Program-made: the position numbers and the translations under genes | Shown here: positions 54,958-64,000 of the stretch, one piece after another | Position numbering within the stretch: the first letter of the stretch is position 1 | How the letters are laid out: every line of letters starts with the position of its first letter | Assembly: GCA_949752745.1 (NCBI GenBank) | Contig: OX457026.1 | Location: 47,129,256-47,193,255 of the forward strand | From: Protula sp. h YS-2021 | Taxonomy: Eukaryota; Annelida; Polychaeta; Sabellida; Serpulidae | Length of the DNA stretch: 64,000 bases | Reading direction: 5' to 3' | Notes under the pieces: generated by a model | What the model was told of the DNA's origin: nothing | Databases searched by the model: none | Seen by the model: the letters and a program-made list of their open reading frames with translations, nothing else

Positions 54958-55281
54958 ATGCCTAAACGTATACAAGCTAACCAACCTTTTCTTCACTTGC
55001 TGGCACGCAGTGGGCCTAAACGACGTAAATCCTTGCTACAATAAGCTACAAAGGAGAAATTTATTAGTTTGTTTGAAATTTGGTTGGATATATTGCAAGG
55101 ACATTTACCCTTAAGCTAAAAAAGGTATAAGGAATTCAAGAGTGAACGTATACCCTACGCACTCTAGCAGAAGAGAAGATATCACTTCGAAGAAAAAAGA
55201 AATTAGTCAATAAAAAAGGAGGATTCACTGGAGCTATTGCTAAATTTGCATTACCCTTGTTAGCGCAGTTGCTGTTAAAAT
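54958..55281 (+). pseudogene. Basic GG-tail virion protein, second copy
   Basis: Homologous to 33396-33722. The N-terminus from the ATG is intact for about 27 codons, then stops and frame changes follow. The GGFTGAIAKFALPLLAQLLL tail is still readable. Confidence 0.72.
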
Positions 55282-55297
55282 CAAATATACTTTGAAA

Positions 55298-55853
55298 ATG
55301 ATCTTCATTCCTGAATATGAATATAAAATGTTGTTAGAAAAGAAGTGAAAAGATGGTGGAGTCAAAACGAAAGTGAATAAACTTGCTGACTATGAATATA
55401 AAATTCTATTAGAAAGAAGGGAAAAGATGGTGGAATCCAAACGAAAGTGAACAAACTTTTACGTGGGAAACGAACTCGTAAAAAGGCAACAGAAACGTCT
55501 CAACTTCTTGGTCGTCATTTACAAACAATTCAGTCACAGCAACAACAACAACAAAAGTCTGTTACATCATCCAATGCAGAAAAATCAGAAAAGTCGCAAC
55601 AGTTTCTAAATCATTTTCAACCTATTTATCATGTACAACTAACACAAACTCTGGCAGAATGTAAGAAACATGGGGTGAGATGGAGACATAAAAATGAACT
55701 TGTTTTAAAAACGGATCATGTCATAGGGGAAATTGTATACGCAAATATTCCACAAACTCTTTTGGCAAAAAGACAACTCGCAAAGATAGTGCAAAAGAGA
55801 TAAAGCAACGTCAACAAAGGCTATTTTGAGAAGGATGGGAAACTTTTTAACAT
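55298..55853 (+). pseudogene. Coiled-coil Polinton protein, second copy
   Basis: Homologous to 32809-33399. A tandem duplication of roughly 80 bp (about 55310-55460) repeats the EYEYKMLLE-to-KVNKL part. The middle is open (55447-55803). The end is truncated. Confidence 0.72.
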
Positions 55854-55899
55854 GAATTAAAGAGTTATGGTGATACGATAGAAATAAATATTAAGGATG

Positions 55900-56190
55900 A
55901 CAAGTGGGTGGAGAATTACCAGGATTTAAAGGAGCGCGAATACAATATGGAGGTGGTATTAGTTATACTGGAATCATTGGCTCGGAAAGCTAATCCACTG
56001 CTTAAGGCAGGGCTAAAATCGTTGCACCACATCTGAAAAGGCTGCAAAAGATGTTACGAGCCGAGTAGCACAGCGTGTGATTGGTGATGTGTCAGGAGGA
56101 CAAAAGAAAGTGCAACCGGCAAAACGTGTCAGAAGGTGAAAGGCAGTTAGAGGGATAACATCAACAAAACATAAAAAAGAAATCTTTTAA
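55900..56190 (+). pseudogene. pVI/pX-like basic protein, second copy
   Basis: Homologous to 31448-31797 from the GG site on (GGELPGFKGARIQYGGG), ending in the basic tail. The N-terminus is missing, because sequence from the minor capsid gene through its start is deleted. Confidence 0.7.
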
Positions 56191-56197
56191 GCAAAAA

Positions 56198-57543
56198 ATG
56201 TCTTTAATTCATAATCATTCATGTGAATGTAATCTTTCTCCATTGGAATGGTTTCAAATGCCACCAACACAAACTGCTGTAGAAGAAAGCTATAATGTAA
56301 ACTACTAATCACTCACTACCATCAGAGAGGGTACTCCAATAGAAGTTTATATTCCTGCAAGTACAGAAGAATATTTAGATTTAAAGAACAGTAGACTTCA
56401 TGTTATTCGCTGCATTGTAAAGGGTGATGGAACAGCGTGTGTTGTAGATGATAGCATATCATGTATCAATGATTTGTTAAATGGGTTATGGTCCAGTAGT
56501 GAATTATTTCTGAATGATCGTTTGGTATCACATAGTAACAATACCCATGGTGATACCAGCATTATATCCCACCTCATTCATGATTCGGAAGAAAGTCGCA
56601 ATTATGAGCGCTCTATGCGTCTCATCTATAAAGATACTGCTGGATCAATGAATGCTCATGACGTGAAAAAAGTAATCATGAGAAGTATGTATCAGGTTTT
56701 CATGTAAATCTTGAGGTTGGTGATATAAGTGAAGCAGGAATAATGGCTTACATAATCGTTATTTTTATACTCGTCTAAGCCATTCGTGAGTTTATGCTTA
56801 CAGGTGCTTTAAAGGTAGATTGTTTGAGTAGGATCGCTATCTTCCCCATTTTATCAGTATGAAATTGCGTTTACATAGACAAAAAGATGAATATGTTTTA
56901 ATGGCTGCAAATAATACCTTTAAGGTAGAAGTGAAAGATGCGTTATTAACCATTGGCAAAGTGAGGGTTAGTCCAGGTATTCAATTAGGACATACAGATG
57001 CATTGATAAAAAGTTCTATTACCAGAAAAAATGTAAAATTTTAGCCATTCCAGCTGGATTTCAATCTTTTGTGAAAGATAACATCTTTATGGGTCAATTA
57101 CCAAAACGTTTTGTCATTGGACTGGTTTATAATGAATCCTTTGTCGGAACAGCATTGAGAAATCCATACAGTTTGAACATTTTGATCTTAACTACATGCA
57201 ATTTTACACTGATGGTGAACCAGTCATATCTAAACCTCTCAAGCTTAACATAAATCGGGACAAAAATCTTGACGCTTTTGAAACTCTTTACATATCTTTT
57301 GATAAATTGAATGGTGAGAAAAATTCCATCATAAAACGGGAAGACTGACTTAGAGGTTATGCTTTATTTTCTTTCAACTCAACACCTGATTACGATGATG
57401 ATCATTTCGCCCTTATCAAACATTGGAATTTGCGGCAAGAGATGAATTTAGCCGGTGACCTGCAAAATACAGTCTATGCTGAATTTGATAACATCATTGA
57501 AATAAGTGCAAATCGTAGCATTCAATTCGACTACCAGTCATGA
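56198..57543 (+). pseudogene. Major capsid protein, second copy
   Basis: The ATG at 56198 opens a sequence homologous to the 457-residue capsid protein along its length, with stops near 56308, 56707 and 57044 and frame changes. The end overlaps the protease ATG as ATGA. Confidence 0.8.
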
Positions 57544-57993
57544 ACACGAAGCGGATACAGGCCATACTGTCCCATGATATGACGACAAAAGACTTGTTTC
57601 AAGGCGTGTTTTCCATGGACCAGTTACCATCTTTACAATGCGGTGCCTATGTCATCAACACAGACGATCATGATGAGCCAGGAAAGCATTGGGTGGCAGT
57701 ACATTATGACGAAGACCCTGCAGAATATTTTGTCTCTGATGGACTTTTACCTACAAACAGTCGTTTGAATAAGTTTTAAAGTTTAATTTCATTTATAATT
57801 CAGTTCCATTACAAACACCGATATTATCTACATGTGGATTTTATTGCGTGTATTATATTATTCAAAAGCCTGGAGGACATAGTCCTTTTGAAATCATTAA
57901 TGTATTAAGAAAAAGTAATGGTGATTTTGTTGTAAAGGATTTTGTATATAGACATTATAAATCATTACTTTATTGTATTAGTTGTATTAGATA
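57540..57993 (+). pseudogene. Maturation protease, second copy
   Basis: The first 79 codons carry the catalytic His (KHWVAVHYDED), with the acidic residue lost or changed (EYFVSDG). A TAA stop lies at 57777-57779, the same place as the TGA in copy 1, and is combined with a one-base shift. The Cys half (STCGFYCVYYII) follows in another frame. Confidence 0.78.
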
Positions 57994-58141
57994 AGTTGTG
58001 GTAATTGTCAATTTCAGTTATTATAAATATTATAAATAAAAACAAGACAGTTTTATACAACCTTCTTTTTTATTATGTTGCATAAAAACAAATTATTTAT
58101 ATTTCAACAAAGTCTCCCATCTCGTTCAACAGTTGGATCAA

Positions 58142-58290
58142 CTATGAGCTGTCTTCTTCTCTTCGAAGCCTTTTATCAACTTCTTTAACTTGCTTCTTTA
58201 GCATTTTCCATTCAGGTATTGTAAGCGAAATACTCTTTTTCGTAGGACGATTTCTTCCAGACCCCTCATCTCTGAGGTACTTGCGAATGT
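58142..58290 (-). pseudogene. PC4-like gene fragment, second copy
   Basis: Encodes the C-terminal half of the PC4 domain (VNIRKYL to KEVDKRL). It is fused at about 58300-58310 to the polymerase N-terminal region by a deletion that removed the rest of PolB. Confidence 0.75.
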
Positions 58291-58298
58291 TCACTCTT

Positions 58299-59896
58299 TC
58301 ATTGCTTTGTCATCACCATATCCTTTGGCTGCTCTAAGCTGCATACAATACGATCACGCTCGTTAGCCTTTACGGCATTGTCTCCTCGATACACGACTGG
58401 TGCACGTGTGTCGTACTGACTGACAACCACATAGGCAAAGCTGTTTGGGCGATGATGCTGATACCTAACCCCTTCATGCTTTTGCATGAAACATTCAAAG
58501 TCAGCATAAATCCCAAAAGGTGCTCGCTGTTGTTTGTCCACACTCTTGAACTTGACAACAGGTTCCTTGCGGAATGATAAACGTTGCGCTCCATGCTTTC
58601 CACACACTTTACGATGCTTGTCTAAAAGATCTTGTCGCATACAACCCGTGAAGACAGTTGAAACAATAAAAAGTTGCTCCATTATACGATATAAGTCTGC
58701 TGAAATTCTTAATCATCAGTAATGCCTTTTCTGGTCATTGCTAGTCAGAAGGAAGTTGATTTCTCTAGCACTGGCGTTTCGAGTTGTATCGGAACAACCA
58801 CATCTCGTTCATATCCAAACACACTGGTGGATACATCGTTCTCCTTTGGAATGTTAGTAATCGGTGTGGGAAATGTCATGTCCTCTCCCTTTAATTCCTT
58901 CTAAAACGTTTGTAATGATTCACGCGACATGGGTTGATCTGAGGAGGGTGAAGGTGAGCCAGTACTGACCATAAGAAACACTTGTTGTCTTTATTCTTAA
59001 TGTTTAACACACCGATCGTATTCTTCATTTTCTTCGGCAGTGGGATAAAACTGCTTGCTTTAAGAGGCGCTGACGTAGCTGTATCTACTCACAATATATT
59101 ATCCAGCACCCAGCCAGAGCTTTGTCGTTCGTGTTCGTCAAACTTAGTAAACAATTCTTTATAGGCTTCTGACAAGTCCTGTTCAATATCCGTTGGATTC
59201 TATGCTGCATATGTTGGACTGTTGATAAATGCATTATCCACTTGTTCTGTCATGGCACCTTCTGCTTTCGCCCTCATTTTCTTGAAGCGAGCATGCACCA
59301 CAATGTACCATTTCATTCCATGGTTTAAGGCCTCGAACAAATGTGTCTTAATACGGTTCTCTTGCTTTCGCATTTCAAGCAGTAAAACCGTTCCATTGTC
59401 GGACTCAAAGCGTTTTTCCTGCGTGTTTTCACCAAGACTAACCCTTCTACCTCTCCCCACTTGTCCTTTCTTTTGTCTCTTTGCAGCTTTTTCGTGCTCT
59501 TCATGAGGCGCATTTTTCATGGTGTGCATGCACGTGCCTCAAATGCATCCATAGATAGAAATTCTACATTGCATTCAAGGCAGAGGACTGGTGTGTCTGC
59601 CATCGTTCTACCATCTTGTTCCGTCTTTCGTCTCTTTTCTTCGTTCTCATGCTCTTCATGAGCACGTTTCACCACCGTTTTCATCTCAGCTTGAGTGCAT
59701 GTATGTGTCTCAAACACATTCAAAGATGGAAATTCCACATTACATTCAAGGCAGAGGAGTGGGGTGTCTAAAATCATTTTACCATCTTGTCCCGTCTTTC
59801 GTCGCTTTTCTTCTTTCTCATGCTCTTCACGAGCACGTTTCACCGCAGTTTTCATCTCAGTTTGAGTGCATGTGTGTGTCTCAAACAATTCCATAG
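58299..59896 (-). pseudogene. Zinc-finger/PolB N-terminal region, second copy
   Basis: From 59896 leftward there are three C2H2-like repeats (CLECNVEFPS type), diverged from those of copy 1. The linker follows (59529-59200), and then, in other frames, the pre-exonuclease region and the exonuclease motif YADFECF near 58510. All catalytic polymerase motifs are deleted. At about 59235 this copy has one more base than copy 1, keeping the linker in frame with the downstream part, but a stop follows soon after. Confidence 0.78.
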
Positions 59897-59940
59897 ATGG
59901 AAATTCTACATTGCGTTCAAGGCAGAGGACTGGTGTATCA

Positions 59941-60200
59941 TATACTGAACTTGAAGGGGTGGAAGTTGTAATATGTCATGCTTTTGCGTGTCGCGCCACA
60001 CCACCAGCAGGCTGTGCACTCCGGCCCAGGCAACGTCACTGCAAATGTGTACCACAGGAGGCCGCCATAGGTCTTACAGCAGAACCGACGCGGTGCGTTG
60101 TGGAGTACGGGACAGTTGTGAGGCTGTCCTAGCCACACCCAACACCGGTTTCTAGTGCAACTGGACGGCAGTTCCTCAGCATTTTGATTCTCTTGTCAGT
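59941..60200 (-). pseudogene. Cys-rich protein gene, second copy
   Basis: Homologous to 23645-23998: GQPHNCPVLHNAPRRFCC, CTACWWCGATRKS and YYNFHPFKF are readable. The second CxxC partner is lost (CKTYGG). The C-terminal Cys cluster and 3' stem-loop region are missing. Confidence 0.72.
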
Positions 60201-60624
60201 TGAAGAAATTTGTTGGGCGTATTGGAATGTTGTAAATGGCTGTTAACCTCCTATTTATACGCCATGTCCAAAGGTTTTTTTTCTGTTGGGGGTTGCTGGG
60301 TTCAAAAATCAAAAATGGATAAATATGCAAAAATCTGAAAACGACCCCCGGGGATGGGAGGTCCGACGCACCCAACATACTTTCCTATAACATGTAAACT
60401 GTGATCAATTTGGAAAATTTTGCTCTCCTAGGAGGGGGGGGGGGGGGGGAGGTCCGACTCAACATACTATCAAGTAATATGTATACTAAGATAAATGTTG
60501 CAAACTTTTGCTGTATTGGGGAGACCCACATACCACCAAGTAATATGTATACACAGGTATGTTTTCCTCTCCTGGGGTTGGGGGGAGAGGTCGTTGCTGA
60601 TAACTTCTTTCACCCCTTGTCAAA
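60201..60624. repeat. G-tract repeats between the Cys-rich and RING remnants
   Basis: Three diverged units combine a G-run (up to 17 G near 60433), GGTCCGA and AAGTAATATGTATAC. They occupy the position of the C-tract repeat between the same two genes in copy 1. Confidence 0.6.
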
Positions 60625-61148
60625 ATGGAATGCTACCTAGCATTGGACCACGCGCTTACCGTTCACGAAATTTTAGAAATGAATATTCTACTCCGGGCAC
60701 CGACTGTGAGAAAGTACCAGGATGTACTTCTTTCATCTATTGCCAAACCCTGCGCACTCGACCGTACTATGTCTTCTAGTGTTCTTCAGTCAGATGATAA
60801 CAAAAGGACAAAGGCTGCACAACATCGAACAAGGCCAGTTCCGAGAAGCCTTCCTGCGAACTACCATGCAGGGCAGGGGCGTGCCATCAAAGTAACAAGA
60901 GGAGGAATATCCTGCCTGGGACGGATATTTTCTCAGACATGACGCCGACCTTTGCGTTGGTTGTGGCTATCTGATAGGCAGTGATAAAGTTATGGTCTCA
61001 GCGTGTGGGCATCAAACGTGTCTTTACTGCGCCTATCAAGCAGCCCTGCGCCATGACATGGGATGTGAAGACGGCCCATTTCCGCTTCAACGGCCAGCAG
61101 ATGACCGAGACGTTCCGGTCAACTCAAGACGTTCCCACGTTCTTCTGA
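60625..61148 (+). pseudogene. RING-finger protein gene, second copy
   Basis: The ATG at 60625 begins MECYLALDHA, compare MECFFALHDA in copy 1. The frame changes near 60900. The RING is readable from about 60950 (CVGCG, then ACGHQTCLYCAY), but the final Cys pair is not evident. The stop is at 61146-61148. Confidence 0.75.
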
Positions 61149-61260
61149 GCAGCAGCAGCAACTAAAAATGAGGAGCTCCTGGCTGTCCTTTTGGGTGGTC
61201 GCCAAATATTATGAAATAAGCAAAACGTGTCATGGTGTTGGTGTGTGCGTGTGTGGGAAA

Positions 61261-62115
61261 AAAGTAGAGATCGAACGATCATTACAAATCACCTTTTTTA
61301 AATCGGGCGCGCGCTCAGCCGTAAGTATAAATAGCCATCTGATCCAAAACTTTCATGAGAGTTATAAACTATAATAATATAAAACGCCCATGGACGTTCT
61401 AAATCAATAGAAGTTTATAGAAAAGTGACAAATCGCAACAAAATTTGACAGATTCTATCGGACCTACCAAAGCAAAAAACTCTGTTGAGAAATCTTAGAT
61501 ATAAGATTAAAAGCAATGACGTCATACGCCGTTCTTGAAAAGGTATTTTGCGCACAATATCATAGTGAAAATATACACATCTTTCACGTTATGACGTTAT
61601 ACGCCGCACCTGTACGTTGTCGTTGTACTCATAACAAAATTTGACAGAATCTTGCGAACCCACAAAGCAACAATCCAACCAAGTTTGACTTTCTCGGATG
61701 TTCAACGGCTGAGAAATAACGTAACGTAACGTAGTCACGGTAACGAAGCGTAGCCATGGTAATGTCATGGCAACGTAGCCATGATAGTAATGGCAATCCT
61801 AGTGAGGACCTCCTCCCCCCTCCCTACCCCCCTAGGCGAGCAACATTCTATGAAGTCTGCACGCTAAGTTACACACAACAATTTGATCACATGCAAAATC
61901 GGTTTGCCACAGGACAGGTGGCAAAAATCAAGAAATGACAAAGTTCACAGCGTGAGAAACAATTACACTAAAACAGGTGGCAAAATCAAGAGATGAAAGA
62001 GCTCACAGCGTGAGAAACAATTAAAGTAAGAGGCAAACCGTGAGACTTTCTCACAGGGAGAGAGAGAGAGGCAGCAAGTAGCAGACCCAGAGTAAGTCAA
62101 CCTTCCAACCCCCCG
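61261..62115. other. Intergenic DNA, no gene seen
   Basis: Contains a run of short GTAACG/GTAGCCATGG repeats near 61720-61790 and a duplicated segment (AGTTCACAGCGTGAGAAACAATTA-like) near 61940 and 61995. No coding features. Confidence 0.45.
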
Positions 62116-62119
62116 GGGT

Positions 62120-62890
62120 TGAATCTGTGATTTGTGCAAATTTTTCCGTTTCAGACAATTCTAAACATTTTCGGTTTTTTGGGTCGACCTCCCCCCCCCC
62201 CCGGGTCGAATATGCGATTTTTGCATATTTTTCCGTTTCAGACAATTCTAAACATTTTTGGTTTATGGGTCGACCTACCCCACAATCCGGGGTCGAAGTT
62301 GTGATTTTTGCATATTTATCCGTTTCAGACAATTCTAAACATTTTTGGTTTATGGGTCGACCTACCCCACAATCCGGGGTCGAAGTTGTGATTTTTGCAT
62401 ATTTATCCGTTTCAGACAATTCTAAACATTTTTTGTTTTTTTTTGTCCACCTCCCCCAACCCGTGGTCAAAGTTGCGATTCTTGCATATTTTTCCGTTTT
62501 AGACAATTTTAAACATTTTTGGTTTTTTGGGTCGACCTCCCCCCCCCCCCCCGGATCGAAGTTGTGATTTTTGTATATTTATCCGTTTCACACAATTGTA
62601 AACATTTTTGTTTTTTGGGTCGACCTCCCCCACCCACCCCCACCTGGGTCGAAGTTGTGATTTTTGTATATTTATCCGTTTCACACAATTTTAAACATTT
62701 TTGTTTTTTTGGGTCGACCTCCGCCCCCCTCCCCCGGGTCGAAGTTGCGATTTTTGTATATTTATCCGTTCAGACAATTCTAAACATTTTTGGTTTTTAG
62801 GGTCGACCTCCCCCCGCCCCCCCGGGTCGAAGTTGTGATTTTTGTATATTTATCAGTTTCAGACAATTCTACACATTTTTGGTTTTTGTT
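62120..62890. repeat. Satellite array, about 85-100 bp units
   Basis: About eight to nine units with GATTTTTGCATATTTATCCG, TTTCAGACAATTCTAAACAT, a GGGTCGACCT junction and variable C-tracts. Open reading frames in it are repeat artefacts. Confidence 0.88.
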
Positions 62891-62894
62891 CACT

Positions 62895-62975
62895 TTTGTG
62901 ACTCTGTAACATTATGTGACAACATATGACTGTGACATCATGTGACTCTGTGACATTATGTGACTCTATGACTTT
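62895..62975. repeat. Short GTGACTCTGTGACATTATGT-type tandem repeat
   Basis: About four imperfect units directly after the satellite array. Confidence 0.7.
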
Positions 62976-63014
62976 TTTTGTTGTTTTACATAGTAACTAC
63001 ATTTGTATTAGAGG

Positions 63015-63129
63015 TGTGACGGTTCGTACCGAAAACCGAGAACCGAGAAAAGGCTTCTGTTCGGTTCGAACCGAAAACCGAAAAGCCCAATCACGGTTTC
63101 GGTTCGGTTTTTTTTTTTTTTTTTTTTTT
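63015..63129. repeat. GGTTCGAACCGAAAACCGA-type repeats ending in a T22 run
   Basis: Imperfect inverted and direct copies of CGGTTCG/CGAACCG at 63020-63105, then 22 T (63108-63129). Confidence 0.65.
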
Positions 63130-63194
63130 GCTATTTATAATAAGATAATGCATTAATTTGGTAATGTTATTTTAGTTCTTTTAGTATAGTTTAG

Positions 63195-63299
<105 letters not shown>

Positions 63300-63689
63300 T
63301 GAACCTATGACGAATTCCATGCGTTTATTATGGCTACATGCGAGTCTGTCAGTCTGTCAGTCACAAACAATGTAAATTCTTGTGTAAGTAAGCTTTGAGG
63401 TAATAAATATAAAACATTACCGTCAGGGTATGCGCTGGCTTCTCAGGAAAGTGAGTCAAAAAAGGAAAGTGTGACTCAGTTGGGTCCAGAAAAACTCGGT
63501 GGGTTCCGAAAAAGTGAGTCATTTCGTAAAAAATTCCCACAAAGTGGACAAAAACCCCGCCAACGCGAACCCTGATTACCGTTATATGTTAGGTTTTGTA
63601 TCTGTTCTAAGGTAAAAAGAAATATCGGATTATCGGATTTAGTGCAGGCAATTATAAATAAATAAAAAAAAATAAACACCCATATATAT

Positions 63690-63770
63690 ATCAGGGCTGG
63701 TATGACTTAAATCAGTGATTTAATTCGCGATTTAAATCACTATAAAAAGTTTAAAAAAGTCACGATTTTG
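63690..63770. repeat. Palindromic GATTTAAATC-type sequence, possible MITE or SINE end
   Basis: Nested near-palindromes (TTAAATCAGTGATTTAA, CGCGATTTAAATCAC) follow CAGGGCTGG. This looks like one end of a small non-autonomous element, but no partner end is seen. Confidence 0.35.
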
Positions 63771-64000
63771 ACTTTTTTTGTTCCAGAGTAATATTTGTCA
63801 ATAAAATGCCAGAACAAGCCCCTTGAGTGTATACAGTGAAGATGCATTGTTAGGTTATTAACCCAGCAAATTTGTGGTGCACTAAATCTGAAAAAAAAGA
63901 CTGGTAGACGTCTAGCTCCCGTATATAAAGATATTTCGACAGAGATGCGACAAATAGTTGAAACGTAAAAGCTATTTGCAAATGTTCAGTTATTCGATGT

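Larger units (their letters stand above)
51100..61260 (-). mobile_element. Second Polinton of the same family, inverted and decayed
   Basis: Gene order is the mirror image of 22.7-38.0 kb: CARD-like, strand-W/zinc protein, two small genes, integrase, ATPase, two virion proteins, pVI-like, major capsid, protease, PC4 fragment, zinc-finger/PolB N-terminus, Cys-rich, RING. All are broken. The zinc-finger/RGG gene, minor capsid gene, small MG/CCCC gene and most of PolB are missing. Right-end sequence (61160-61260) still resembles the inner left terminal repeat of copy 1. The outer repeats and target duplication were not found. Confidence 0.88.

Noticed and set aside
61160..61190. Histone-type stem-loop after the second RING gene
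   Set aside because: The corresponding sequence keeps GGCTGTCC...TTTT but the second arm no longer pairs well, so it was not listed as a feature.
50961..62079. Shared GAGAGAGAGGCAGCAAGT on either side of the second Polinton as a possible target duplication
   Set aside because: The match is mostly (GA)n, is longer than the six bases expected, and is not adjacent to any recognisable terminal repeat.
62051..62567. Long open frames on both strands in the satellite
   Set aside because: They arise because the repeat unit is nearly a multiple of three. The translations are repeats of the same short peptide and no start or promoter is present.

Overview
The window is metazoan genomic DNA, probably from a marine invertebrate. 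The signs are a spliced receptor-type guanylate cyclase exon with consensus splice sites at 21652-21826, and a dense load of typical metazoan transposons. No host gene other than that exon is secure. The species cannot be named from the sequence.

Layout from left to right. 1-2310: decayed DIRS-like tyrosine-recombinase retrotransposon (+). 5045-8360: decayed Ty3/Gypsy element (-) with integrase placed before reverse transcriptase, the Gmr1-type order. 9360-9770: a diverged satellite. 10334-17136: BEL/Pao retrotransposon (+) with two roughly 990 bp LTRs. 17400-18400: a second DIRS-like fragment (+). 18600-20935: CR1/L2-type non-LTR element (+). 21652-21826: guanylate cyclase exon (-). 22284-42751: an essentially full-length 20,468 bp Polinton/Maverick, bounded by AATAAA 6 bp target duplications and starting AGTAGTGTAAAAG. 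46000-50900: a third DIRS-like element (-). 51100-61260: a second, inverted and badly decayed Polinton of the same family. 62100 onward: satellite and microsatellites.

The Polinton is the centre of interest. Its minus-strand cluster (29638-36211) carries the virion and integration genes: Ulp1/adenovirus-type protease, double-jelly-roll major capsid protein, pVI/pX-like basic protein, minor capsid protein, packaging ATPase and chromodomain integrase. These are packed with 1-16 nt overlaps, often ATGA. A plus-strand cluster holds a zinc-finger/protein-primed PolB gene, a PC4-like ssDNA-binding protein and apparent PC4-related relatives. Both ends carry accessory genes behind their own TATA boxes: a RING protein, a Cys-rich protein, a protein with two death-fold (CARD-like) segments, and a zinc-finger/RGG protein.

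Three of the terminal genes end in hairpins closely resembling the 3' stem-loop of replication-dependent histone mRNAs, 25-47 nt after their stop codons. Two of these lie at the inner edges of the terminal inverted repeats. If real, the element may couple accessory gene expression to host S phase. The outer repeats also carry CRE/ATF palindromes and 11 bp arrays.

Copy 1 is structurally complete, but several genes carry single-base frame breaks or premature stops. Comparison with copy 2 shows that some breaks are private to copy 1, while others (protease, integrase tail) sit at the same place in both.
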